Assembly (NCBI GenBank): GCA_946800325.1
Contig: OX326957.1
Span: forward strand, 53,501,798-53,565,797
Length of the DNA: 64,000 nucleotides
Direction: 5' to 3'
Origin: Luzula sylvatica
Lineage: Eukaryota > Streptophyta > Magnoliopsida > Poales > Juncaceae
The notes below the pieces were generated by a model that saw only the letters and a list, made by a program, of their open reading frames with translations, had not been told where the DNA came from and ran no database searches. The position numbers and the translations under genes were made by a program. The number at the start of each line of letters is the position of its first letter. The first letter of the stretch is position 1. Shown here in pieces: positions 25,216-38,508 of the stretch.

Positions 25216-25909
25216 TTTAATCTGGCAAATTAACTGCCTTAATCACGAACTAAGAAAAGCGCGGTTTGAAAGCCCACCAGGCGGGATTTGATACGGTGCA
25301 ACAGACATTTTGCAAATTATTTTCAAAAATTGGTTATTTTGTTAATTAACTTTAATAACATGGTTACTGTGCAAAAGTTTCCTCATATTAAATAGTATGT
25401 TAATTATTTTAATAATTGATTAACATATAAAATATTATATAATTAATACTATATTTATTATTATATTAACTAATATGTAAATAAATAAAATATTAAGTAC
25501 TAACAAAAAAATACATAAAACATCAGAATGAAATGTAAAGTCAACTATTTATTCAAAGCTAATGAGTTGAACGTTTTCGAAGACCACTTAACCTTCCTCC
25601 AAATCTCGTCTTTTATCATCAACAACTAACCTAAATACACATAGTTCAAAATAATTATTGAAACAAAAATGACACAAACAAACATACATATCTTAACACA
25701 TTTTACAAATCATAGTTTAGTACTAATCAAATTCAAACTAAATATAAATAATCCTGGACAAAAATAGCAAATAGACAATATATTAATATGAATGAAAAAA
25801 CACCATTTAAGCTGGAAAGTTGATAGTTTTCGAACATCATTTAAGCTTCCTCAAAATATCGTCTTTCTCCAACCAGCAAATAACCTATATAGACATAGTT
25901 CAAATTAAT

Positions 25910-26020
25910 GCTCTTTGCTATCTGCTACGGGCGGTAGGTAATGGCGCTATCTGGTACGGACGGTAGGTTATGGGGTCTTCTGCGACGGGCCGTCGGTAAT
26001 ACTCTCACAATTTGCGACAA
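25910..26020. mobile_element. CACTA-like subterminal repeat cluster
   Basis: Motifs CTACGGGCGGTAGGTAATGG, GGTACGGACGGTAGG and CTGCGACGGGCCGTCGG resemble the subterminal units at 25021-25140. No CACTAC terminus is seen next to them, so this may be the remains of the other end or of a second element. Confidence 0.5.
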
Positions 26021-26059
26021 TCAGGTAGACGTTGGGGAGCTGTCTCGGGAAGTGGAACA

Positions 26060-26179
26060 CTCGACTTTTCAAAAGTCGACAGGTTTAGCAGGGTTAACAG
26101 GTTAATTAGGAATGAACAAGGTCTCGACTTTTGAAAAGTCGACAGTTTTCCATGCTTTCGACTTTTTCAAAAGTCGAGA
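26060..26179. repeat. Cluster of three TCGACTTTT-AAAAGTCGA palindromes
   Basis: Near-perfect palindromes at 26060-26080, 26123-26143 and 26157-26179, each built as CTCGACTTTT / AAAAGTCGA(C/G). A fourth pair with a longer loop lies at 27001-27057 (CTCTCGACTTT ... AAAAGTCGAGAG). The 0.54-kb foldback element lies between them. Confidence 0.75.
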
Positions 26180-26257
26180 GTGTTAGAATCCAAATTACCA
26201 AACTAAGTTGGCTATTTCGGGTATTCCAAACTTAATCCGGTCTACTAATCAAAATTT

Positions 26258-26800
26258 CCCAATATTTTATACAAAAAAATTATTACTTTGAAGTGTAAGA
26301 TTATATTTTCGTTGTGTTAATTTGAAAAAATCATATTACATTTTTTTATAATATTATTTTTGACATTATGTCTTATATTTTCTAAAACATCAATATTATT
26401 TTTAAATAATTTATAGTATTTTTATCATTTTTAAAAATATTTGTAGAAATAAATTATATTTTAAACAATTTGCGGTTTTCTCCAAATATTTGTAGCCGGC
26501 ACTCATTTGTTTCTTAAACCAAATAGAATTTGTAGGAAACCAAAAATATTTGTATCATTTCTAATTTGTAGAAAATCGCAAATGGTTTAAAATATAATTT
26601 TTTTTTTGCAATCATTTTAAAAAATGGTAGAAATATTATAAATTATTTTAAAATAACAATTATATTTGAGTAAAAAGACATATTTTAAAAAAGATATTAT
26701 AAAAAAATGTGAAATAATTTTTCAAATTAACACAATGAGAATATAATCTTATGCTTTAAATGTCATACCTTCTTGTACAAAATATTTTTTAAAAAATAAT
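26258..26800. mobile_element. Foldback element with about 240-bp inverted arms
   Basis: The left arm starting AATATTTTATACA ... GTGTAAGATTATATTTTC is matched by the reverse complement of the right arm ending GAGAATATAATCTTATG ... TGTACAAAATATT. The match continues inward through TGTTAATTTGAAAAA / TTTTTCAAATTAACA to a centre near 26530. The whole segment could form a long imperfect hairpin. No coding capacity; MITE or foldback type. Confidence 0.75.
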
Positions 26801-27059
26801 TTTTATTTGCGAAATAAAATACTAATAATATCATTTTATTAAATATGAATATTTTTAATAGACACACATTTATTTTTAAATAAAATATGATTATATAAGA
26901 TTTAATAATAAAATATAATATTTATATTGATTTTCTTGAATAATATAAATATTGAATACATAAGGATACAATATAGGATGAAATATCCGCATTTGACAAC
27001 CTCTCGACTTTTCCAAACTAATATTTCTATTTTAGTTAATTTCAAAAGTCGAGAGTGTC

Positions 27060-29010
27060 ATTTTTTGTATTTCCAAACTAATATTTCTATTTAGTTAATT
27101 CCAAACAAATTGAGTCTCCAAATCAAAATTTCCCTATGATATATATCTGAAATTAGAATATTTATGTTTTAAGATTTAGTAATGAATTTAATATTTTTTG
27201 AAGTAAGTATTTATGATAGTGTAATATGGAGTTTTGTAAAACATTTTGTTTATTAAATGGAAGAAAGGAGCTAGTCGAACTCTCAATTCTCAAAGGCCGA
27301 GCATGCTACCTTTGTAATTTGATAAAAAAAAAGCTTGTATATTTATTATTTTCGTAATTACTCATTTAAACATATATATACTGAAATTTTTCCTTTTATT
27401 CGTCCAAGTAAATCTTCTTTTTTGACTTTTTTACATACCAATTAAAATTTATTTTCTTACTTAAAAAAATTTAGAAGACCAATATTAACATTTTGACATT
27501 TAAAACAATTATTATATCTCAAGTTAATAAAATTCATGAGGAATATTTTAATTTCAATAACAATAATATAGTAATTATGATTATGATAATTGGTTCATTT
27601 CCATTTTCAGTGTGAATTTGATTGAGTGCAAATTTAGTTTCCTCTAATATTTGAAGAAAAGTATAATGCTATCATACATCCTATTGGAATATTGATTGTT
27701 TAAATAGTGCGAATGCAAGATTTAAATACTTGCATGCTATTGGTGTGAGTAATGGTCATGCTTTTAACGAGTCTCTCGTACTATTTTTATTTTATTAGTT
27801 AAGACAATGTTTACAACAAAAGACTATTTTTTTTATTTATAATACATTAATACATCCTTCAAATTTGTATCAATTAGCTCACATAATTTCTCATAATCGA
27901 GTTCATCACACCGAAAATGATACAGATCTAAGGAGTATATATTTGGGTGATTGTAGAATATTTTTAAAAAGTTAATTTGGATATTTTCAATTAATTAGAT
28001 TATTTTTTCTTTGTATGTATAATGAATCTTTCCTCTCTTGTCTAACATTAATTGATACAAACACATTTGAATATTATCATTAAATTGACAAATTATGAAA
28101 TTATTTTTTAAAAAATGTTCTACCATAAGTAAAAGGTCATATCATAGAATCTTGCTATATATTTACATGATGAAAACACAAACAGTTAAAAAAAAACATA
28201 ACTAAATGATAGTTGATCAAAAAAAAAGTTAAAATTAGGTTAATTTGACTTGATAAAGTTTGTAAAACTTGAATATCAATATAGCAAGGTGTTTATAAAT
28301 AGAGAGTGAAGAGCTCATAAACATATCAACAATATTCTAAACTATCTCGTGTTAACGCCATAACTGCTAAGCAGTTTTGTATAGTTACAGTAACCTATTA
28401 GTTGCAGGAAACTAATATATGAATATCAGGAAAGTATGATAGAAAAAATATACAAAAACTACAAACATAGGATGTTGAAAAAGTATTTCATGAAAATCAT
28501 ATGATTAGACGTAGCAAATAAATGGAATATTCTAAAATTATATTATTTCTTATGAAATTCTATAAATGTCATATTTAATTATCAATTATATCAAAATATT
28601 ACATACTAGTTAATTCATTATTTCAATCTTCTTCCACTCTACCACACCTACTAAAATAAAATAAAATAAAATATCATATTGGAGGGATGAGAAAAGAGTT
28701 GATGGGTTTTAATATCTTCAGTTTCCGAGATGTAAAATTCCGGATCTCCAACATAGTTTTTGACTTCCTATTTTTTCAAGTGCGTTAATTCATATCTGGA
28801 TTTTGTTTAACCTGTTTTTTGTTACAAGTTATATTTTTTGTGAGATATTTGGTCTAATTGAATTGTTTTAGGGGAATTGAATTTACTTCTCCCATATATC
28901 GTTTTGTAAATTCATTTTGAATGAATGAAACATGCAAGTGGGACATCTAAGCCTACTCATATTTTTTTTTTTTTTAAGTTCTAAGAAAAGCAGGGGTGAT
29001 AGTACACGTT
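27060..29010. other. AT-rich intergenic DNA with dispersed-repeat copy, no gene
   Basis: Contains the second copy of the 23.04-kb repeat at about 27620-27800 and otherwise AT-rich DNA with no conserved reading frame. Confidence 0.45.
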
Positions 29011-29030
29011 ACTCTCTTAGGAATTTTTTA

Positions 29031-29175
29031 TTGTTTGAATGGTATCTGACAAGCGATCGCTTTCGTTACTGATGCCTAATTATTTTGATGTCAATGGGAA
29101 TCGAACCCACAACCTCTCACAAAATATGATTTTTTATTTTTCACACTCAACCAACTAGGTTATGAACCCATTGAC
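29031..29175 (-). mobile_element. tRNA-derived SINE with target-site duplication
   Basis: On the minus strand an RNA polymerase III A-box-like TAACCTAGTTGGTTGAG is followed by a B box GGTTCGATTCC, the internal promoter of tRNA-derived SINEs. The element is flanked by imperfect direct repeats of about 17 bp, CTCTTAGGAATTTTTTA (29014-29030) and CTCTTAGAAATTTTATA (29176-29192), the expected target-site duplication. It does not fold as a tRNA, which excludes an intact tRNA gene. Confidence 0.8.
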
Positions 29176-29457
29176 CTCTTAGAAATTTTATAATTAATAT
29201 AATTGTAATTTTTTTTAAATCATAATAGATACTTTTTATCGTTTTAACCATATAGATCATTCGATTTTAATTCTACGTAAGTCATTGTATTTTTTGTTAT
29301 GTCCAAATTAAGTCATTCTATTAGGATTTCATTTTAACACTTCTTATTGACATATTGACATATTCAACTCAACACTTGAACATTACTAAGTTGAGTAACT
29401 AATGATGACATAACACTAAAGTGAACGATTACACAATATTGTTGACATAATTATTAT

Positions 29458-30850
29458 TCTTATGTATAAAGTTAAGAGAAATGGAAGAAATTTGTGCAGC
29501 CACGTCATCAGGGGCTTCTTTGTAAAAAAAAATATTTTTTTCACATTTTGGTCCTTTTTTATTTACATTTTGGTCCTTTTTATTTGAAAAAATTATATTT
29601 TGGTCCTTTTTTATTTACATTTTGGTCCTTTTTATTTACATTTTGTCCTTTCAAGTTTGAAAAATTACACTTTGGTCCAGGGGCCTCTTTGAAAAAAAAT
29701 TATTTACATTTTGGTCCTTTTTATTTACAATTTGGTCCTTTTTAGTTGAAAAACTACATTTTGATCCTTTCTATTTACATTTTTGTCCTTTTAAGTTTAG
29801 AAACTTACATTTTGGTCTTTCATATTTACATCTTGATCCTCTTTTATTTACATGCCGGTCCTTTTTTACATTTTTGAATTTACATTATAGTTATTTTTAT
29901 TTATATCTTGGTCCTTTTCAGTTTTAGTTCACACTTTGGTACTTTTTATTAACATTTTGGTCATTTTTAATTTAAATTTCGGTCATTTTTTACATTATTA
30001 ATAATTCCTCTCATCTCATGCCTCCACATCACCACCTTATTATGCCTCCCTATCACCACTTTACTTGGAAAATTTTCAAAAGACTCCTTAAATTTGTAGA
30101 TATTGTAAAAAATAATTAATTTACATATGTATTCATTTAAAAAAAATGCTTTTTTAATTTTAAAAAATTCTTAAACTTTTTGTAATATATAATAATTAAA
30201 AAAAATTCCTATATGTTATATGTTATATAATTTTAATATTTCATTCATTACAAATATTCGACTTACGTATTATTTTTCTTGAAAAACTAACATAAAATTA
30301 TAATAAGTTGAACAATATTATTAAAAGAACATCTTGCAAATATTTAAAAATAAAATATCATAAAACTATTAAAAAATACATAAAAGGAAAACTAAAATAA
30401 AAAATAGATGTTTAAATAGATATTTTCTATGAATATATTTGCAAGATGTTTATTTATTATTATTTAATGTTAGTTTTTTATGAATAAAGAATGGAATATT
30501 AAAATTATATAAACAAAATATGTAATAATTTAAATTTTTTTAAATCACTACATGTTAAGAAGTGTTTATGAATTTTGTTAAAATTAATAAAAAATAACAA
30601 AAATAACTTTTAATTATTACATATGAGATTTGGAGGGTATTTTGGAAAAAAAAAATTAATATCATCCATAAGGAGTATTTTAAAATAAAAGTTTGGTAAA
30701 GAGTTTTTTTTTTGGAGTTTACGAAAAGATAGAGGATTTTTTACAATATCCAAAAAAAATTAGGGAGTTAAAAATATACCAAATCACGGATGTGCGAATA
30801 ATCATGACAAACTCGAGGGCTCCCGCGCAATTGCGCGGGGAAAAAGCTTG
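29458..30850 (+). mobile_element. Non-autonomous Helitron with TTTGGTCC array
   Basis: 5' end TCTTATGTATAAAGTTAAGA as in the related elements; 3' end a GC palindrome (CCCGCGCAATTGCGCGGG) near 30822 followed by GCTTG/T in place of CTAG/T. A conserved CCACGTCATCAGGGGCTTCT block leads into an array of about 20-bp units, ACATTTTGGTCCTTTTTATTT-like, at about 29540-29990. Then come a non-repeated block (CATGCCTCCACATCACCACC) and AT-rich DNA. The 30000-30540 part is almost the same as 44880-45415, so the two elements are recent relatives. Confidence 0.72.
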
Positions 30851-31174
30851 TTTAAAAGAATATTCGCGAGACCACGTTAGAGTTGACAACTTGACATGGA
30901 CAAATTGTCAATATATGAATGAAAAGAAAAACAATATAGTCTAATTTGAACAATTTAAAATTGTAATGGTTCATGTAATATTACAGATTTTAATGATCTA
31001 TAATGAAATTTATCCAATTATATAAGTCAATTCGTCAAATATAGTTTGATATATATAAGAAATGCAATTTCAAGACGAAACCCTGGATATTTTAAATTAT
31101 TGTTTCTAATGTACATCTAAATTACTCGCTTTGAAATTTCTTAAAATATAAATTCTATCTGAAATGATTTAATA

Positions 31175-31940
31175 CTAGCAATAGCCCGCGCAACAATTGT
31201 GCGGGACTTCATATATTTTTCTTACATGTTTTTGTATAATTTGTTTAAATAAGATTTGCGCGGGTACGTTTAAACTCAATTATATAATCAAGATATGTTT
31301 GCAAATATTTTGTCAATAAATACATTATAATATATATATACATTATAATTAATATGAGTCCATGAAATTGATTCATCATTACAAATCCACACAAAATAAA
31401 TAAAATAGAATATGTTATAATTCAAATAAAATTAATGCTTCAAAACAAATCAATGAAAACCGTGAATAGTACACATAAAACCGAAATATATATTTAAAAT
31501 GTCATTTATTGACATAAAAAATATCAATTTTTTTAAAATAAAAAAGACAATTGTAAATACCATAAAAAATTAACAATTGAGTTATTGTTTCATAGGGGGG
31601 ATTATATATGGAGCCCCAATAACAGAAAAATAACATTCTTGATGAGGCAGCAAGAGAGAATCCAGTAGGTTGATTAGTATTATTGATTGACGTAATAACC
31701 AATTCAATTGACCGTTTAATTGAATTGACGCGTCAATTAACATTTACTAATATTAATATATTATAAATTATTGATGTGTTAATTAGTCTTTAATTAAGTC
31801 AATTAGAAATGCTAATAAATTTTACTTTGTCATTTCATCAAGGATTTTGTGATGAGTTTGAGGCTAATTATATTTTTCTTCCATATATGTGTATAATTTG
31901 GGTTGCAAAAAAAAAAAATACACGTGTCACGATATCCCAA
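31175..31940 (-). mobile_element. Helitron-like element, copy 2 of the 17.2-kb family
   Basis: The minus-strand 3' end is CCCGCACAATTGTTGCGCGGG-type hairpin sequence, then ATTGCTAG/T with CTAG at 31175-31178. The interior matches 17160-17694 in the opposite orientation, including an ACACGTGTC motif beside an A/T run near 31910-31930. The 5' end is approximate. Confidence 0.6.
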
Positions 31941-32192
31941 TCTGTTCAAGATTAGATCTATTTAAGATATAAATCCTACCAATAACTTACAATTAATATA
32001 TTTTAAATAATACAAATGGAAGAAAAATAATTTGATACAAAATTCCAATATATTCTCTAGTTAGCACCAATAAATATTTACAGTTCTAAATTTGTTAAAT
32101 GTGTTCTTATGATATTTAACAAATTATTAAATTTCTATTATTGTATTAATTTTACAATACAAAATTATGTTATGTTTTCTACATATACGACT

Positions 32193-34504
32193 AGGGTTGC
32201 AAGTTTAGCTCGTGGCTCGTATTCCGTTCGTGCTCGACTCAATTATAGCTCGGTAATAACTTGCTCGACTCCAACTCGGAATTAATCAAATTGAGTCGAG
32301 CTAGCTCGAAAATTTATCGAGCTGAGTTTGAGCCCAAGTCGTTCAGATAAACTCGAAACAAATTTGAGCTCGACATTTGGCCTAAATATCTTTGTTCCAA
32401 TTGATTTGTAATATGTAATAATAATAATATGCCAATAATTGATATATAAGTAAGAGTATTATTACTTGAAATATATTAAAATAAATATGTACATCTCTCT
32501 CCTCAATTATCTTTGGGCCAAGTCATGCATGTAGGCCCAGGTCCCCTTTCTCTCTTTTGTTGACCGAGACAAAATAAAAATAGGCAGCCAACATCCCTAT
32601 TATTGTTCTTGTTAATTAATTGAATAAGACTAGGAGAATACTCGCGTTACGCGGCGAGCATGTAACTTATGTTTTTCATTGTAATACAATTATATATTTG
32701 TATGATAATATTAATAATATCATTTTAAAATAAAGTTATTTGAATTCATTTATCTATGATTATTCATATGTTTTACAATTATTTTACATGATGATAACAA
32801 AATATCTCATTTTTTTTAATCAAATAATAATACTTATATTAGTGTCATTATATAATAATATATAACAATAAGATATAATACAATTTTACCAAAAACGTAA
32901 CAACAAATATTATATGATTCTTCACAATATTGCATACAATATCAAATATTAATATAATAAATCATACAACACGTGTAGTAACACATTATTAATTATATAA
33001 TTGTAATAATTTTTATTGATTCAAAATGCAATGAAAAATATAAAATAATATAAAAACTTAATAGCGGAAGTAATTTAATAAATAATATCAAAATTTAATT
33101 TATAATAAACATATACAAATTATTTTATATCATATGATTTCTTTTTATTTTACATTTTTTAAAATAACAATACAATTTGATAAATACTTATAAGTTTAAA
33201 AAGTTATTTAGATGGATAATTTTTTTTTAATACAATTATTTTTTGAAAATTTTTTGTTTTCTTAAAAACACAAATATAATCTACTTAGTATTATATGAGA
33301 TTCTTATTGTTATAATTTAAAAAAAATAATAATCAATAATACTTAAAAATTCTATTATGCAAATAAAATTCTTAAAAATATATTATGTAAATATGTATTT
33401 TTTTTTGCATTGTATTTTCTTACATACTATCTTTACAAATTGATATTATGAAAAATGGTATGTATGAACTATGCTAATATGGATGTCAAAATAAAGAGAA
33501 AAATAAAATGAATATATTTGATGGGTTTATAAAATTAAATTTCCAAAATAATACTAATATATGTTGTATTTTTTATAATATTACATATTAAATTATTAGT
33601 ATTTTATATATAAACTTTTCATATTCCATTGCATTCACATTTGATCATGTAATCTTTTGTGAAATGTTAAATAATTGATTAGACTAGGTCTAATATGATT
33701 CTAACCAATAATAATATGCCACATCATTAATGTATGATGATGTGGATTTCTAAGAATGCTTAAAACATGGTGTAAAATAATTACACATAAATGACTACAC
33801 ATAATATGATATTTAAAAAATCTAAAAAAAATTAATTATTGAGATTAAACCACATCACTACATCTTATGGTTCAAATCAATATTTAAAAATAATAATACA
33901 AAATGCATGTCTTAAATGATCAAATATAATATTAATGCATATGATGAAGCGACATCACACAATCTAATGATTAATAATAAAGATAAGCATGATGATATGG
34001 CTTCATGAGGAGGCTCAAAGATAGGTGCAAAATAAGAGGGTGGGTAAATTGCAAAGATAATAAAATTAAGATAACGAATTAGAACATATCAAAATATGGA
34101 CACTCCACATTGTTTTTCTCTTTGTTTCTTTTGAAAATTCAGACAGCCAGTATACTAGTACTCGAGAGTCGAGATCGGTAACGACAAGAGCTCTCTCTAA
34201 TTGATGTTTCATAAGTTTGATTATATATGCGTATTTTTTTATTAAAATATTATGTGACATGATTTTTGTTTCAATATTTATTTTATCGGCAATTATTTAT
34301 TTTTTTCGATTTATATTTAAATTATTTTGGAAATCAAGTTATGTCAAGCCGAACCGAACTAGTTCAGTTCAAAATGAGTCGAATTTGAGCTTGAATTTTT
34401 AAGTCGAACATTAATGAAGAATCAGCCGAGCCAAGCTCGAATTGGATTTGAGCGAAGCTAGAACTAGACATAGCCCGCTCGAACTCGACTCGGTTACAAC
34501 CCTA
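32193..34504. mobile_element. Element with TAGGGTTG...CAACCCTA termini and GAGCTCGA-rich ends
   Basis: The left end TAGGGTTGCAAG and the reverse complement of the right end TAGGGTTGTAAC form short inverted termini. Both ends carry several hundred bases rich in GCTCGA/TCGAGC motifs (32205-32370 and 34330-34495). A Helitron-type end (CTAG at 32630-32633 beside a CTCGCGTTACGCGGCGAG hairpin, minus strand) lies inside, so the outer element was itself a target. The superfamily is not assigned; the flanking 8 bp match only in part. Confidence 0.5.
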
Positions 34505-34507
34505 TGT

Positions 34508-34604
34508 ATAACTAGTTTGAGAGTTTTAACCATCCAAAATAAAAAAATTCATGTGACTAGTTTTGAGAGTTTTTACCATCCAAAATAAAAAAATTCATGT
34601 GACA
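34508..34604. repeat. Two-copy tandem repeat, about 50-bp unit
   Basis: AACTAGTTTGAGAGTTTTAA, CCATCCAAAATAAAAAAATT, CATGTGA occurs twice head to tail with a few substitutions. Confidence 0.8.
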
Positions 34605-36410
34605 TGCAAACATGTTAATTTAATTACCACATAAAACTCAAGTTTCAACCAAAATTAAAGCTCAAAACTTAGCATTCAAACATGGCCTGAAGGGCCTTAA
34701 ATGGACTGAAGTTTCTGTTGAAGCCGGCCTTTTTGTATCAGAATTAAAATGGGAATTATAATATAATTTATATGCTCAGTTTGGAAGATCTGAAAAAAAA
34801 TAAAAAATAAAAATAATAATAATAATAATAATAATGATCTCATTGAAATTGGGATTATGACGGTTACGTGAATAAAGGGTCTATTATAATATTTTTCAAA
34901 TTAAATTATAAGGGGATGACAATAAGCTGGAGTCTCTTTGACGACGTTATAAAAATCTGGTGTGAAATGAGAATAAAAAAATTCGGTACCGGTTTGATAA
35001 ACGGTACAGCAGGAGCAGGCCATTTGGAAAAAGACATTCGAGTTGTTTCTAATTTTTTTATGCATTCCTGACTCCAATCTTATGTGACAATAAACAATGA
35101 TTAGCTGACTAATCAGAGAGTTTAGGTTGGAAATTCTCAATGTTATTAAATTCCTTGAAGAACATAGGAGCTTTTAGAAGAGCCCACTAATATATTTTGC
35201 CATTCATTGGCTATTTATTGGCAAAATTAAGTTCTTGATAAATGATAATGTTTGTTGTTGGATGAGAATTATTAATTAGGTGACACCCACATAGTAGGAG
35301 CCACCATGAATTAACCAACACTACATTATTTAAGAGGCCATATACTGTACCCCCAATTTCCCCATAACATTATCTATATTCCTAATTAATGATTAATTAG
35401 CATGATAATTAATCAAGTGATATTTCATTAACAATTAATTAATATATAATTAAAATACATATATATTAACAATTCTTAATTAATATCAAGTAACTGCTAA
35501 TCGGATTTTCTTTTGTTAATGATTAATTGGTGATATAAAGAACTTGGTGGAAAAATGATGGAGTATGACATAATTATTCATTATTTAATTAGCTGATTTG
35601 ACATGCTTTCATTGGTTGGATCCATTGTGGACCAGTTTTATCTTGTGATATTTCCTTATCTAAAGGGACTTGTAGTTATTGTTGATTAATCAATAATCAG
35701 GCCCTCTGTGACTTGTAAGGTCAACTTTTTTTGTTATATCAGAAGACAAAAGAAGAGTAAATTATTTTGGTTGATGGAGCATTCTTTCATCTTAATTCAG
35801 GATTAAATTTATACAAATTGTTCCCTAGACATGGTTTTTGATAAGTTGATAATATGAAAAATATATTGCCCTATAAAAGCATAATTTTTAATTTTAATAT
35901 TCATTACATACACTTGACAAATAAATATACTATCATATGTGGAATATTTTATTTTATTTTATTTGGTGTTGTAGTGTTTGAAATATACATTTTTGCAAGA
36001 AAAATCTCGTATAAAATTAATTTTGCTTTTTCTTACCCCTCACGTCTTTGTTATTTAACAATAATTTTAGTGTACGATCATATCAAAATAACTTTGTATA
36101 AAATCATTTAAATAAATTATAATGTATGAAAAAAATACATAAATATTCTTATCAAATCTAAAGCAATTTTGCACCCGGCCCCTAAAAGAAAACAAAATCA
36201 CAACATTATCCAAATAAACATACAAATATGTTTTTACACTAGTATGACGAAATTGAGAAGTTTTGTGTGTTAAAGTGAAGACAATTCGATATTAAATTAT
36301 TATATGCTCATAGGCTCGCATCTCATCGACTGGCTCCCGCAATGGCCAGCAGAGAATGACGTCGAGTGAAACCCAATGACGACATACACTTCACGAGTGT
36401 TAGGCTGATA
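34605..36410. other. Intergenic, no gene recognised
   Basis: An (AAT)n microsatellite lies at about 34811-34834. The segment at 34860-35140 has moderate complexity, but no reading frame shows family resemblance. The rest is AT-rich. Confidence 0.4.
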
Positions 36411-36413
36411 GAG

Positions 36414-37090
36414 ATCAGGGCCGGCCCGACGTTTTTGGGGACCTTTGGCAAAAAATTAACGAGACTAGTGGAATAATAATATTATATTAATTTAATCACA
36501 AAAAAATTTCAATTACGAAACAAATACAATTATTTATTAAAGAATTCTTTTGTTCATGTTTTAACTAATGTAAGATTTATTAACGATTCAACGATTTTTT
36601 TTGTTTTTTAATGACATAAATATGATCTTTACTAATTTTGCAACTAAATTTAAGATGATTTGTCTTTTATAATTTATTTTGAATATATATGTAAAATTAC
36701 CATCAAATAAAAATAGGCACACGACTAAAAAAAAATGATCACAAACATACATATAATAGTGTTGGCACAGAACTAAAAAAATGATGGATTTTTCTTAGTA
36801 ATTTTAGTGTAACCATCCACAAATCTTAGAAAAATAAGATTAAAAAATTTCTATATAAAAAGACGAAAGTTCAACATTTGCTAAAAGAATTATATTTATA
36901 TGTTTTGGACTTGTACAATTACATACATAATTACATGTTTTGGATTTAGATAATAATACATAGATAATTACATTTTTTCAGCTTATCCAATAATACATAC
37001 ATTATAGCACATAATACAAATTCCGGATCTATATTTTTCGGTGGGTCTGTGCTAAATGCCAACTTTGACATTAAGTTGGGCCGGACTGAT
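36414..37090. repeat. Inverted-repeat element with GGGCCGGCCC-type ends
   Basis: The left end ATCAGGGCCGGCCCGACG and the reverse complement of the right end ATCAGTCCGGCCCAACTT match at most positions. The interior is AT-rich and non-coding. It is probably a small non-autonomous DNA transposon; a related GGGCCGGCCC motif appears alone near 9852. Confidence 0.5.
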
Positions 37091-37412
37091 AGTAATGTCA
37101 TCCTCAATTAGAAACAAATAACATTTAAACACTAAATTTCTTTACCTAAATTTCTGTGGAAATATTTAAACATTAAATTATTAGATCCCAAAAATAAAAT
37201 AAAATTTATTTACCTCAATAATAAAACAATACGAGGATATGATTAAAATATTACCATTTAACTTAAATTAGAAACAAAAATAAAATTATGTACTTATAAT
37301 CATTGTACAAATCATTACCAATTATATAATCAATTCCATATTAGATCGTATTTATTTGGAAATTAATAACCAAATAAAAATCTCAATTAAGCCTCCTTGG
37401 TAGCAAAGCAAT

Positions 37413-37941
37413 TCATAGTTGTTCAGTTCGCGAATAATACGCGTATAATTTACGAATAATTACGTATTACGAATAATATACGTATTGACGTTCCCGTACT
37501 CAACCTGATCAATAATTCGCGTATTTTACAATAATTTTTAAAAACCACGAATAATACATTTTTTTAGAAGAAAAAAATATAATTTTTTTTAAATAAATAA
37601 AAAAACATAAATTTCCAAAAATGATTAAGAAAATCAAAATATCAATAATAATATATAAAATTATGATTTTCAACTAAAATAAATATTATTTAATAAAATA
37701 ATTATAATTTTAAATTATTTATGGATAAACAAATGTACATTTATATATTTTTATATACCGAATTATTGCATCGTATTATGTAAAATAAACATAACTATAG
37801 ACGAATAACCGAATTGACGAATTATTAACGTATTGCGTTTCTTTTGACCAAATATTTGACCTACTTGAAAAACGTTTGATCCGAATTATACACGAACGTA
37901 TTACGTACGATATTATTCGCGTATCACGAATGATTAATTAT
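37413..37941. mobile_element. MITE-like element with CGCGAATAATA ends
   Basis: The left part (TTCGCGAATAATACGCGTAT) and the reverse complement of the right part (GATACGCGAATAATATCGTA) share the core CGCGAATAATA. The interior is AT-rich with further CG-containing TACG motifs, without coding potential. The ends are imperfect and the boundaries approximate. Confidence 0.5.
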
Positions 37942-38508
37942 GGGTAACATATAACTAATGGACCAAGTTCACGCGAGATTTTCTATCCACTTGCTTTTGC
38001 GTGAAAGCCAAGCCGAAAGCGAAATAGAATAAAAATGGCCACAAAGCACGTAAATGCAGTCCGCTCAAATTACATATCAGCCCTCATAATAATCAAAATT
38101 ATATCTTATTGAACTGAAATTGAAAGCACATGAGAACTCAAAAAGAGAAATAGTAGAAAGTAAAGGTGTCTATTGCAATTTTACATGAGTGGAAAATATC
38201 CCAAAATTTAACTATAAAGACGACAAAAAAAGACTGTGGACAAACTTTCGAGAAACAAATAAAATAGAGAAAAGGAAAGGATTTTGATTTTGTCAGAGAG
38301 AAGAATAGACCAAAAATCAGAGGAAAAAAACCAAATTTAAATTATTCCTTGTTATTGTAATTCAAAGGAAAGAGAAAAAAGGATAAAACCATTCGCTGTT
38401 CTGTTTTGGGTTTGAATTCTTATCGAAAACCATAATCTAATACTGACACCAACTGAAGGGTTGGATTTATCCTGCTGTGAGGAGGAATAAGAAGTGGGTT
38501 TAGGTGGG

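Noticed and set aside
29031..29175. tRNA gene
   Set aside because: A and B boxes are present but there is no cloverleaf; target duplications and a second decayed copy indicate a SINE.
38494..38508. Upstream start for the RING protein at a GTG codon
   Set aside because: GTG is not a normal nuclear start codon in plants; ATG at 38509 is the first in frame.
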